From: Candidatus Hodarchaeota archaeon
GTDB taxonomy: Archaea > Asgardarchaeota > Heimdallarchaeia > Hodarchaeales > Hodarchaeaceae
Assembly (NCBI GenBank): GCA_016840285.1
Contig: JAEOSR010000083.1
Coordinates: 1-7,436 of the forward strand
DNA length: 7,436 nt
Direction: 5' to 3'
Below are positions 1 to 6,448 of the stretch, piece after piece; the first letter of the stretch is position 1; each line of letters begins with the position of its first letter. The notes under the pieces were generated by a model. It made no database searches, was not told the origin of the DNA, and worked only from the letters and a program-made list of their open reading frames with translations. The position numbers and the translations under genes are program-made.

Positions 1-795
1 ATTATTGATTTTCATACCACAGATTGATGCAACTCCTTTGTATAATCCTCCACCTGCCACACATTCCGCAGTCAATCCGTACTTCGTTTGAAAGCTTTCT
101 AAATGAGGAGCTCTACCTGCTCCTCTGACTAGTAAATAATTAGCCGGGAGTTTATTTTCGCTTCTTCTTCTTTCATTTATCTCCAAAGACTCCATAATTT
201 CAGATGTTTGACGGATATATTGTTTCAGTATTCGAGCTGTTTTTTCTGCTTCAGGAATAGTACCTATAATAGATTTAGGTTTTTTATTCTCAACTTTAGG
301 ATCATTAGCAGTCACCTCACTTGCTAAACCAGGTCCTCTTAACACCAACGCAGCACGGTGGTCTATTCCAAGCTTAAATATTGTTTCTACATCCTCAATG
401 GTAATGTTTCGAAGTGCTTCCTCAATTTCCTGGGTTCCTTTTGAAATTCTACCAGCTCGTCTATCAATGATAATACCATCCTTTATTGTAGCCATATTCG
501 TGCGAAATGCTATATCACCAGGTTTGACTGGTAAATCTGTACCAGCTGCTTCGAAAGGTCCTCTTCCCGTATATACTTCATAGGGATTATAGCCAAAAAG
601 AGCTAAATGAGCAGTATCACTCCCAGGAGTGATTCCACGACCAATTGTGTGTAAATGACCAGTTATCCCCATTTGGGCCAATTTGTTCATTGTTGGTGTT
701 TTAGCTGCTTCTAAAGGTGTTTTATTATTTAATTCTGGTATGGGACGATCACCAACGCCATCCATTAAGAATAAGAGTAATTTTCTGTTTTGCAT
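1..795 (-). CDS. apgM: Archaeal-type cofactor-independent phosphoglycerate mutase, N-terminal part (cut by window edge)
   Basis: This gene encodes the enzyme that interconverts 3- and 2-phosphoglycerate in cytosolic glycolysis/gluconeogenesis without 2,3-bisphosphoglycerate. The reverse complement reads 265 codons from ATG at 795 to base 1 with no stop; the family is about 400-430 residues, so roughly the C-terminal third lies outside the window. The N-terminus shows the alkaline-phosphatase-superfamily metal site LLLFLMDGVGDRP (Asp12), then TPLEAAKTP (26-34) and TPGSDTAHLALFGYNP (56-71), in which Ser59 is the expected phosphorylated nucleophile. Further conserved-looking segments are YTGRGPFEAAG (75-85), FRTNMAT (97-103), DRRAGR and DHRAALVLRGPGL. 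This pattern is that of the archaeal aPGAM family rather than bacterial GpmI. The start is supported by a GGAG about 9 bases upstream and by the family's usual beginning just before the DG.GDRP motif. It is transcribed divergently from the ABC exporter operon. Family assignment is firm; nothing can be said about the missing C-terminus. Confidence 0.95.
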   Translation of the reverse strand, partial: MQNRKLLLFLMDGVGDRPIPELNNKTPLEAAKTPTMNKLAQMGITGHLHTIGRGITPGSDTAHLALFGYNPYEVYTGRGPFEAAGTDLPVKPGDIAFRTNMATIKDGIIIDRRAGRISKGTQEIEEALRNITIEDVETIFKLGIDHRAALVLRGPGLASEVTANDPKVENKKPKSIIGTIPEAEKTARILKQYIRQTSEIMESLEINERRRSENKLPANYLLVRGAGRAPHLESFQTKYGLTAECVAGGGLYKGVASICGMKINN

Positions 796-979
796 CTTAG
801 TTGCTCCATTATTGTCATGTCTAGATACTGTCAGAAGAAATAAGTTTTTAAGTTCTGTAGAGCTCGTTATACCAGCTATACTAGTTGTACATTTTATTAA
901 TTATTGGCATGATCATACGTTAAAATCGGAATAAAAATGTTTAGAGGGTTATAGGATTAAATCAGAAACTAAATTATTA
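796..979. promoter_or_regulatory. Divergent intergenic region between apgM and the ABC exporter operon
   Basis: This stretch must hold promoters for both divergent genes. For the exporter the best candidate is CGGAATAAAAAT at about 926-938, a purine-rich BRE-like run followed by an AT-rich TATA-like box; a transcript would start near 960. For apgM the minus strand offers only weak AT-rich candidates (TTAATAAAATG, complement of about 890-900, and CTTAAAAAC closer in). GAGGG at 944-948 is a plausible ribosome binding site for an exporter start upstream of 980. The 8-mer TTGTACAT occurs at 885-892 and again at 980-987. All promoter placements are pattern-based guesses. Confidence 0.3.
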
Positions 980-2734
980 TTGTACATGTACCAGAAGAAA
1001 AATACCTTTCTTTTAGCGGGGATATTACAGTTCATTCAAGGTATACCTTATATAGCTTTACCATTCCTAATAGGAGTTATCTTAGGGAAAATAGGTGAAT
1101 ATCTGGTTACACAGACTAATTCAAATGAAATCATTTTTATTTTACTTCTGATTATTCTATCCATATTCAGTAATTACACTTTAGATGCTTTAGGTACCTA
1201 TCTTGGACGTAAAGGGTCGGTATTAACCGCTGAGAAAATTCGTAATGATGTTTTCTTGTCATTACAACAACAATCACAGAAATATTATGAAAATCAAGGG
1301 ACTGGCGATTTGGTCAACAAGGTGACCTCAGATATTCAAGCTTTGAGCCTTTTTTATTACTTATCCATCCTTATTATCCCTCTTACTCTGGGTCAGTTTA
1401 TCTTTGCAATATACTTTTTCAATCAAATTGATCAAGAGATAACATTGATTGCAGTATTTATCATTCCAGTAACTTTCCTTGTACTTCGTTTTTTGAACAA
1501 TAAATACTCTCCAATAGTTTTATCCTCAAGAAACCAATATGGAATACTATCCAATATTATTCAAGAGTATCTTGATTGTGCTATCATATCAAGAGTTTTT
1601 GACGCGAAAAAGAAGGATCATGAAAGATTCAATAAAGCAAACAAGAAATATATGAATATTAATAAGACAGGTTTTTGGTATTCCAAATTAATTTGGCATC
1701 AAACCTTTATGATCTCCGAGATTTTCGTAGTATTAGTCCTTCTACTAGGGGGATTAAAGGTTATTCAAGGGAATCTTAGCGTTGGACTTCTGATATCATC
1801 AATAATGCTCGTAGGTTACCTTCAAGGTCCCGTTGGAAATATTTCTACGTTATCTGAATATTATAGTAATTTCAAAGCTTCTAGCAATAGAATCATCACT
1901 GTATTAGAAAGTATACCTGATATAATAAATTCAAATAATCCTATTGTCCTCTCAGAACCTAGAGGAATGGTTGAATTTAAAAATGTCAATTTTTCTTACA
2001 AAACTGAACCATTTCTAAAGGATATTTCTTTAAAAATTCCAGAAAATAGTAAAGTGGTCTTTCTTGGGAGAACTGGGAGCGGAAAATCCTCTTTAATTAA
2101 TTTAATACCTCGATTCTACGATGTTTCAGACGGCCGATTATTGGTTGATGGAATAGATGTTAGAGATTTAGACATTGAATCACTCCGAAAATCAATAGGT
2201 TTTGTTGATCAAGAGACTTTCTTATTTACTAGATCTATCAAGGAAAATATTGCCTTTGGGAGACCAGATGCACCATTTGAGAAGATTAAACAAGCAGCGA
2301 TTGCATCTCGCATTCATTCATTCATAACATCATTACCAGAAGAATATGATACAATCGTAGGGGAAAGGGGCGTTAATTTAAGTGGTGGGCAAAAACAGAG
2401 ATTATCTATTGCTCGTACACTTCTAACTAATCCGAAAATTATCATTTTTGATGATTCTCTTTCCGCTGTTGATTTAAAAACTGAACATGAGATTATGAAA
2501 GCTTTAGATCCCATCCTGATTGATCGTACAGTCATTTTTGTTACCCAACGACTTTCGATAATAAAATCTGCAGATCTTATTATTCTAATGGATGAAGGGA
2601 GAATTTTAGAACAAGGGTCTCATCAAAAATTGTTAGAAAAGAATGGATTCTATGCAAAATTGTGTGAAATACAGGTTAATGATATACTCGATCTTTCATT
2701 TCTAGAAGAATTAACAGAGGTTGAAACACATTGA
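980..2734 (+). CDS. ABC exporter half-transporter with degenerate ATPase site (first subunit of a heterodimer)
   Basis: This is a type IV (MsbA/multidrug-type) ABC half-exporter, with a transmembrane domain of six probable helices (about residues 5-310) fused to a nucleotide-binding domain (about 330-570). Visible motifs are A-loop Tyr340, Walker A GRTGSGKS (363-370), Q-loop Gln411, signature LSGGQ (467-471), Walker B IIIFD (Asp491) and D-loop SAVD (495-498). Two catalytic residues are altered: Asp492 stands where the catalytic Glu should be, and the switch-loop His is Gln523 (VTQRLS). The same pair of changes marks the degenerate site of heterodimeric exporters such as TM287/288. The substrate cannot be deduced. 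Residue numbers count from TTG at 980; ATG at 986 is also possible. Both may be too short: the frame is open from 935, and alignment with the next gene suggests the elbow helix lies upstream, perhaps starting at ATT 956. The gene overlaps its partner by 4 bases. Confidence in family and pairing is high; the start is uncertain. Confidence 0.95.
   Translation: MYMYQKKNTFLLAGILQFIQGIPYIALPFLIGVILGKIGEYLVTQTNSNEIIFILLLIILSIFSNYTLDALGTYLGRKGSVLTAEKIRNDVFLSLQQQSQKYYENQGTGDLVNKVTSDIQALSLFYYLSILIIPLTLGQFIFAIYFFNQIDQEITLIAVFIIPVTFLVLRFLNNKYSPIVLSSRNQYGILSNIIQEYLDCAIISRVFDAKKKDHERFNKANKKYMNINKTGFWYSKLIWHQTFMISEIFVVLVLLLGGLKVIQGNLSVGLLISSIMLVGYLQGPVGNISTLSEYYSNFKASSNRIITVLESIPDIINSNNPIVLSEPRGMVEFKNVNFSYKTEPFLKDISLKIPENSKVVFLGRTGSGKSSLINLIPRFYDVSDGRLLVDGIDVRDLDIESLRKSIGFVDQETFLFTRSIKENIAFGRPDAPFEKIKQAAIASRIHSFITSLPEEYDTIVGERGVNLSGGQKQRLSIARTLLTNPKIIIFDDSLSAVDLKTEHEIMKALDPILIDRTVIFVTQRLSIIKSADLIILMDEGRILEQGSHQKLLEKNGFYAKLCEIQVNDILDLSFLEELTEVETH
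2717..2733 (+). promoter_or_regulatory. Ribosome binding site and TTG start of the second ABC subunit
   Basis: GAGG at 2717-2720 lies 10 bases before TTG at 2731, inside the 3' end of the upstream gene. The TTG shares its last two bases with the TGA stop (TTGA), the usual layout for translational coupling. The next in-frame ATG is 21 codons later and would delete the elbow-helix region, so TTG is the likely start. Confidence 0.75.
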
Positions 2735-4485
2735 TTACCCCCAAAAAAAATAAACTAAGAGATTTTTATTTCATAAAACAATTGATTAAATATATGTTTA
2801 TAAGAAGAAGGATACTACTTCTAGCTTTTTTATTTATCATCCTTAATCTTCTCTTATCTTTTCTGATTCCTTATTTAATGTCTTATATCATTGATCATTA
2901 TTTGTTTGAGAGTAGGATAAATATCTTTTTTTTCAGTGTAATTCTCTATTTTGTTCTGAGTTTTTTTGGTGCACACGTTCTAACTTACTTTTCGCAGTTT
3001 TTGCTGGTGAATTTAGGGGAAGAAGGGCTCTATAATATACGGAATGACCTTTTCAAGAAAATTCAAGAATTAAATATTGACTTTTTTAACAAAACACCAA
3101 AAGGCGAAATTCTTTCTAGAATAACTAATGATCTCGATTCAATGCATACCATTCTTTCAGGACAAGTCATTTTCACAATTTATTCCATCTTGTTATTATT
3201 TGGCTTCTTAGTTATCATGTTTTCTATCTCTCCAGTTTTAATGCTCTTTTCAACTGTTATTTTTCCCTTATATTTCTTAATAATGTTCCTGAATAAGAAA
3301 TATATTAGACCTCTTAGGAATAAGGTTCAAGAAAGCACAGGTAAATTGTCATCTGTTATGACAGAGAATATTAAAGGTGTAAAAGTGAGTAGTTCTTTCG
3401 CGAGAAGCAAAGAAAATCAAAAAGAGTTTCAAGAGGTAAATACTGATTTATCTGAAGGCTACATCACATACAGCAAATATGATTCAATGATAAGTCCTCT
3501 GAGTGACAGCTTCAGTCCTTTAACGAAAATAATTATTCTAATTCTAAGTTCTTACCTAATTTTTACCTCTGAATCATCAATTTTAACTGTTGGAATTCTA
3601 CTTCTATATCTTCTCTATATTGATCGTTTTATTTATCCTATATGGGTATTGACAAATATTTATAATCAAATTCAGATGGCATTCGCCTCTTTTGAAAGAG
3701 TAATAGCAATCCTTGAACATCCTATAGCAGTAAAAGAAAAAAAACATGCCATACCGTTACAAATTTCCGAAGGAAGAATCGAAATGAAAAATGTAACTTT
3801 TGCATATGATGATAATAGAAACATTTTGGATGATTTTAATCTCACCATTAATCCCCATACAACCCTTGCTGTTGTAGGAGAGACTGGGTCAGGGAAAACC
3901 ACTATAATGAACCTCATCATACGCTTATATGATATACAGTGCGGGGAAATCTTAATTGACAACCAAAACGTTAAAGATGTAACAATTGCTTCTGTAAGAA
4001 AGAACGTTGGAATTGTTTTACAGGATCCAATATTATTCTCTGAATCCATTCGATATAATTTAACTTATGGATTAAATGTTTCTGATGAAGAATTGCAGTC
4101 AACTTTGACTATTTTAGGGGCTGAATTTGTTTTTAATCTACCTAATGGACTTGATACTGTTGTAGGAGAACGGGGAGGTAAACTATCATTAGGTCAAAAA
4201 CAATTACTTTCTTTTGCTAGAGCTATAATTCCAAATCCCAAGATATTGCTGTTAGATGAAGCTACATCATCCATCGATCCACAAACCGAATTAAAAATTC
4301 ATAAAGCGATGACGAAGATGATTAAAAATCGGACTTGTCTGATTATAGCTCATCGGTTGAGTACAGTTCGTCAAGCAGATGAAATCATTGTTATTAATAA
4401 AGGTAAAATTATTGAAAGAGGAACATTCAATCAATTATTAAAACAAAAAGGACGCTTTTATGAATTATGGCAATTTCATTCTTAA
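2731..4485 (+). CDS. ABC exporter half-transporter with canonical ATPase site (second subunit of a heterodimer)
   Basis: This is the partner half-exporter, 584 residues. An amphipathic elbow (about 8-25, LRDFYFIKQLIKYMFIRRR) precedes six probable transmembrane helices up to about residue 325, then the nucleotide-binding domain (about 350-584). Motifs are A-loop Tyr359, Walker A GETGSGKT (383-390), Q-loop Gln431, Walker B ILLLD with catalytic Glu510 (DEATSSID, 509-516) and switch His541 (IIAHRLS). The signature is LSLGQ (485-489) instead of LSGGQ. In a head-to-tail dimer this weak signature would face the degenerate Walker A/B of the first subunit, while the first subunit's intact LSGGQ would complete this subunit's active site. 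The two genes therefore look built for one working and one regulatory ATP site. Export of a drug, lipid or peptide is possible; nothing in the sequence identifies the substrate. Translation is probably coupled to the first gene through the TTGA overlap. Confidence 0.95.
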   Translation: MITPKKNKLRDFYFIKQLIKYMFIRRRILLLAFLFIILNLLLSFLIPYLMSYIIDHYLFESRINIFFFSVILYFVLSFFGAHVLTYFSQFLLVNLGEEGLYNIRNDLFKKIQELNIDFFNKTPKGEILSRITNDLDSMHTILSGQVIFTIYSILLLFGFLVIMFSISPVLMLFSTVIFPLYFLIMFLNKKYIRPLRNKVQESTGKLSSVMTENIKGVKVSSSFARSKENQKEFQEVNTDLSEGYITYSKYDSMISPLSDSFSPLTKIIILILSSYLIFTSESSILTVGILLLYLLYIDRFIYPIWVLTNIYNQIQMAFASFERVIAILEHPIAVKEKKHAIPLQISEGRIEMKNVTFAYDDNRNILDDFNLTINPHTTLAVVGETGSGKTTIMNLIIRLYDIQCGEILIDNQNVKDVTIASVRKNVGIVLQDPILFSESIRYNLTYGLNVSDEELQSTLTILGAEFVFNLPNGLDTVVGERGGKLSLGQKQLLSFARAIIPNPKILLLDEATSSIDPQTELKIHKAMTKMIKNRTCLIIAHRLSTVRQADEIIVINKGKIIERGTFNQLLKQKGRFYELWQFHS

Positions 4486-4492
4486 TCATATC

Positions 4493-4500
4493 AATATTTA
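4493..4500 (+). promoter_or_regulatory. TATA-like box AATATTTA before the RHH-like gene
   Basis: AATATTTA lies 45 bases before the ATG at 4545, which would put a transcript start near 4520-4525 and leave a leader of about 20-25 bases with a weak SD-like AAGTGA (about 4530-4535). The identical 8-mer occurs at a similar place before the MBL gene. The call rests on position and AT-rich content only. Confidence 0.35.
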
Positions 4501-4544
4501 CACTATTTAGTACTTAATTACGTCTTCAGAAGTGAAACAAAAAA

Positions 4545-5006
4545 ATGAGTTCCACAGACGAGAAAGTAAAACCAAAATTGAAGAATATAGCCATTAGAGG
4601 CATTAACGCGAATTTATATGAATTATTTTCCCGTAAAATCCAAGCAATTGGGATGCAAATGGGAGATGCGTTTAATAAAATGATAGAGGCTGTCTTAGAA
4701 TCATTTAATGATGAATTTCCGAATATTAATGCTTCTATTCTACAAAACACAGAATTCCTTCCAACAATAAGTATCAGCAACAAAGAAAAATTAACAATAT
4801 GTAAAAACGATTTAATTGAAGCTGAAGCCAGATTATCAATTTACGGTATAGAAATCTTAAGATTTAAAGAAGATGTATCAAAAGAAGAGTTCATGAGCTA
4901 TATAATTTCAATTGCTAATTGTAGAACCATACAAGTCCCTAAAAGGCTTCCAAAATTAGTTGTACTGTCCAAAATTGCTGAGGAAATTGATATAACTTAT
5001 TATTAA
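4545..5006 (+). CDS. Small protein with ribbon-helix-helix-like N-terminus, candidate transcription regulator
   Basis: The product is 153 residues, with no signal peptide or membrane segment. Residues about 12-52 read as a short strand (LKNIAIRGI), a first helix (NANLYELFSRKIQAIGMQ) and a second helix starting MGDAFNKMIEAVLESF, which is the layout of CopG/Arc-type ribbon-helix-helix DNA-binding domains that bind DNA as dimers through the strand. The C-terminal half (about 75-150) is an unrecognised mixed alpha/beta domain with LTICKNDLIEAEARLSIYGI, a repeat-free acidic stretch, and NCRTIQVPKRLPKLVVLSK; it could sense a ligand or mediate oligomerisation. The gene sits 59 bases after the exporter operon and about 100 bases before the MBL gene, with a probable promoter of its own. 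It is a reasonable candidate to regulate a neighbour or itself, possibly through the TAGAGA motifs at 5007-5083, but that is inference. The ORF is certain in frame; function is moderate to low confidence. Confidence 0.8.
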   Translation: MSSTDEKVKPKLKNIAIRGINANLYELFSRKIQAIGMQMGDAFNKMIEAVLESFNDEFPNINASILQNTEFLPTISISNKEKLTICKNDLIEAEARLSIYGIEILRFKEDVSKEEFMSYIISIANCRTIQVPKRLPKLVVLSKIAEEIDITYY

Positions 5007-5041
5007 TAGAGATAGAAGTACACAGAAACATCAAACTAAGA

Positions 5042-5049
5042 AATATTTA
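5042..5049 (+). promoter_or_regulatory. TATA-like box AATATTTA before the MBL hydrolase gene
   Basis: AATATTTA is followed about 25 bases later by the inverted repeat at 5067-5083, where transcription would be expected to start. A ribosome binding site at 5093-5099 and ATG at 5105 then follow in a regular archaeal order. It is inferred from spacing. Confidence 0.4.
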
Positions 5050-5066
5050 TTAGAGAATTAGCATGT

Positions 5067-5083
5067 TAGAGATATGTTCTCTA
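5067..5083. promoter_or_regulatory. Inverted repeat TAGAGA-N5-TCTCTA, candidate operator
   Basis: Perfect 6-base arms TAGAGA (5067-5072) and TCTCTA (5078-5083) flank TATGT. It lies over the predicted transcription start of the MBL gene, where a bound repressor would block initiation. Further TAGAGA copies occur at 5007-5012 and 5051-5056. It could also be a weak RNA hairpin in the leader. Confidence 0.4.
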
Positions 5084-5092
5084 TCTATTAAA

Positions 5093-5099
5093 GAAGGTG
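5093..5099 (+). promoter_or_regulatory. Ribosome binding site of the MBL hydrolase gene
   Basis: GAAGGTG ends 5 bases before ATG at 5105 (a second ATG follows at 5108). It fixes the start there rather than at the in-frame ATG at 5063, which has no SD and would put translation through the putative operator. Confidence 0.7.
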
Positions 5100-5104
5100 T
5101 TATA

Positions 5105-5830
5105 ATGATGAATATTATTCCGTTACCTATTGCTACAGAGTCTCCAATTGATATGGGGTTTATGACTTATTTGATGGGTCATGGTACTGAGATCACATTA
5201 GGTGTTTATTCTTGGTTAATAAAAGGTGCTGATAAAAACATTTTAATTGATACTGGCTGTTCAGGGGAATTAATTAGAAGTACTGGTTTTCCTGGGATTG
5301 ATGGTCAAACACAAGATGAAGCTTTAAAAAAAGTTGGCTTAATTGTAGATGACATTGATGTCCTAATTTTAACACATCTTCACACTGACCATGCAGCAGA
5401 TATTGCCAAATACAAAAACGCAACTGTATTTGTTCAGAAAGATGAACTAGAATATGCTAAAAATCCTCATCCAACACAGATAGGGTGGTTTATTATTCCT
5501 CCGGAGGAAACAAAACTAGAGATTGTGGATGGTGACAAGGAGATTGCCCCAGGAGTCAAAATTATTAAGACACCTGGCCATACACCAGGAAATCAAAGTA
5601 TTCTAGTTGATACTGAAAAAGGAAGAATTTGTATTAGTGGTTTATGCTCAATCCAAGAAAATTATGACCCCCCACAGCAAATGAAAGATATGGGAGTAGT
5701 AGCGATAGCGCCAGGAATACACATTGATGCTCTTCAGGCATATGACTCTGTAAGGAAAATTCAAGACATTGCAGATATTGTTATTGCTCCCCATGACAAG
5801 AAATATTTGGATATTCAAAGTTTACCTTGA
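5105..5830 (+). CDS. Metallo-beta-lactamase-fold hydrolase, lactonase-like branch
   Basis: This cytosolic metallo-hydrolase has 241 residues, the usual length for the N-acyl-homoserine-lactonase-like group of the MBL superfamily. The N-terminus (IIPLPIATESPIDMGFMTYL, then VYSWLIKGADKNILIDTG) matches that group. Metal-binding motif THLHTDHA supplies His91, His93, Asp95 and His96; His159 (TPGHTPGN) and His230 (IAPHD) are also present. The segment that normally holds the bridging Asp (xGD) reads ISGLCS (177-182): Asp is replaced by Leu180, with Cys181 next to it. Cys may act as a metal ligand, as Cys221 does in B1 beta-lactamases, or the enzyme may hold one metal. The substrate is unknown; lactones, thioesters or other esters are typical of the superfamily. 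Quorum-signal cleavage should not be assumed. The gene has its own probable promoter, operator and RBS, and is followed 69 bases later by the STAS-like gene. Confidence 0.9.
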   Translation: MMNIIPLPIATESPIDMGFMTYLMGHGTEITLGVYSWLIKGADKNILIDTGCSGELIRSTGFPGIDGQTQDEALKKVGLIVDDIDVLILTHLHTDHAADIAKYKNATVFVQKDELEYAKNPHPTQIGWFIIPPEETKLEIVDGDKEIAPGVKIIKTPGHTPGNQSILVDTEKGRICISGLCSIQENYDPPQQMKDMGVVAIAPGIHIDALQAYDSVRKIQDIADIVIAPHDKKYLDIQSLP

Positions 5831-5899
5831 ACACGTCCTCTAGAGTTTTCTCTTCCTTTGATACCAAAAGAATGAGCTCTTCAAAAAAGGAATGACAGT

Positions 5900-6289
5900 A
5901 TGACCGAAGATAAAATTGTTCTTGTAAAAGCTGATATAGAAAAAAATCGGCTTTATACGACATTAAAAGGAAATCTTACCAAAGAAGACATTCTATCTTT
6001 ACCTGATGATCTTAGACGCGAAGCTGATAAACTAAAACCTGGATACTTGGCGATCTCCGATGTTGGTTCCTACATACCTGCATCAGAAGATAATCTCGAG
6101 ATTCTGAGTAAAACAATGGGAGTAGCAGTAGAAACGAAAATGGGTGCAACAATAAGAATTGTTTCAAATGCTTCGATAACGAATTTACAGCAAGTATCCA
6201 GCTCTAAACATGGATATAAAGCCATCATTTGCGGTTCAAAGGCAGAAGCTGAAAAAAAAGCCGAAGAAATCGAAAATACAATGAAATAA
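5900..6289 (+). CDS. Small STAS/SpoIIAA-like domain protein
   Basis: A soluble protein of 129 residues without membrane segment. It reads as beta strands IVLVKADIEKNRLYTTLKG (6-24), a helix about TKEDILSLPDDLRREADKL, strand GYLAISDVGSY (48-58), helix SEDNLEILSKTMGVAVE, strand TIRIVSN (84-90) and a final helix SKAEAEKKAEEIENTMK (113-129). This alternation, and especially the strand ending in Asp54 followed by helix, resembles the STAS/SpoIIAA fold seen in anti-sigma antagonists and many stand-alone hypothetical proteins. No conserved phosphorylatable Ser at the usual STAS site is obvious. AAGG at 5887-5890 lies 9 bases upstream of the ATG, supporting the start. No clear promoter is visible in the 69-base gap from the MBL gene, so cotranscription is possible. 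The fold call is from pattern and moderately uncertain; the function is unknown. Confidence 0.8.
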   Translation: MTEDKIVLVKADIEKNRLYTTLKGNLTKEDILSLPDDLRREADKLKPGYLAISDVGSYIPASEDNLEILSKTMGVAVETKMGATIRIVSNASITNLQQVSSSKHGYKAIICGSKAEAEKKAEEIENTMK

Positions 6290-6445
6290 TAACTGGAGGA
6301 ATTAAAATCATTACTAGAGTTGGAATTTATAAAGACCATACTCAGTTATTGAGTATAAGAAGGATACTATGATGAGATCCTCTGCCATAAAAAGAAGTAT
6401 TATAACAGTTAGAATCATTTCTAGCTTAAAAGGGGTGATACAGAT
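6290..6445 (+). other. Intergenic leader with an orphan SD site
   Basis: A strong GGAGGA (6295-6300) is followed at normal spacing by ATC (6307), not ATG. The frame from there gives only 21 codons before TGA at 6370. That stop overlaps ATGATG at 6369-6374, which has its own AAGGA-like SD at 6360-6364 and could encode 43 residues (to 6500), overlapping the methyltransferase start. Neither short frame is recognisable, so I do not call them genes. Confidence 0.4.
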
Positions 6446-6448
6446 CTG
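6432..6448 (+). promoter_or_regulatory. Strong SD before a CTG start codon of the membrane methyltransferase
   Basis: GGGGTGAT (6432-6439) closely matches the complement of the 16S rRNA 3' end and lies 6 bases before CTG at 6446. From 6446 to ATG 6605 the frame has no stop and no ATG, GTG or TTG, yet encodes a credible first transmembrane helix. Confidence 0.6.

Noticed and set aside
398..934. Plus-strand open frames at 398-583 and 683-934
   Set aside because: They lie mostly antisense to apgM, whose conserved motifs show the minus strand is the coding one; their translations look like shadow products.
3672..4049. Minus-strand open frame of 125 codons inside the second ABC gene
   Set aside because: It is the complement of the nucleotide-binding domain with Walker A; no independent start signal or recognisable protein.
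4526..4783. Minus-strand open frame opposite the RHH-like gene
   Set aside because: The plus frame has a promoter-like box and a sensible fold; the reverse product is a hydrophobic shadow.
5063..5104. Upstream ATG at 5063 as the MBL start
   Set aside because: It has no SD, runs through the predicted operator and transcription start, and adds residues not expected for the family; 5105 has a strong SD.
6070..6339. Minus-strand open frame opposite the STAS-like gene
   Set aside because: It has the Ser/Phe-rich composition typical of an antisense shadow and no support upstream.
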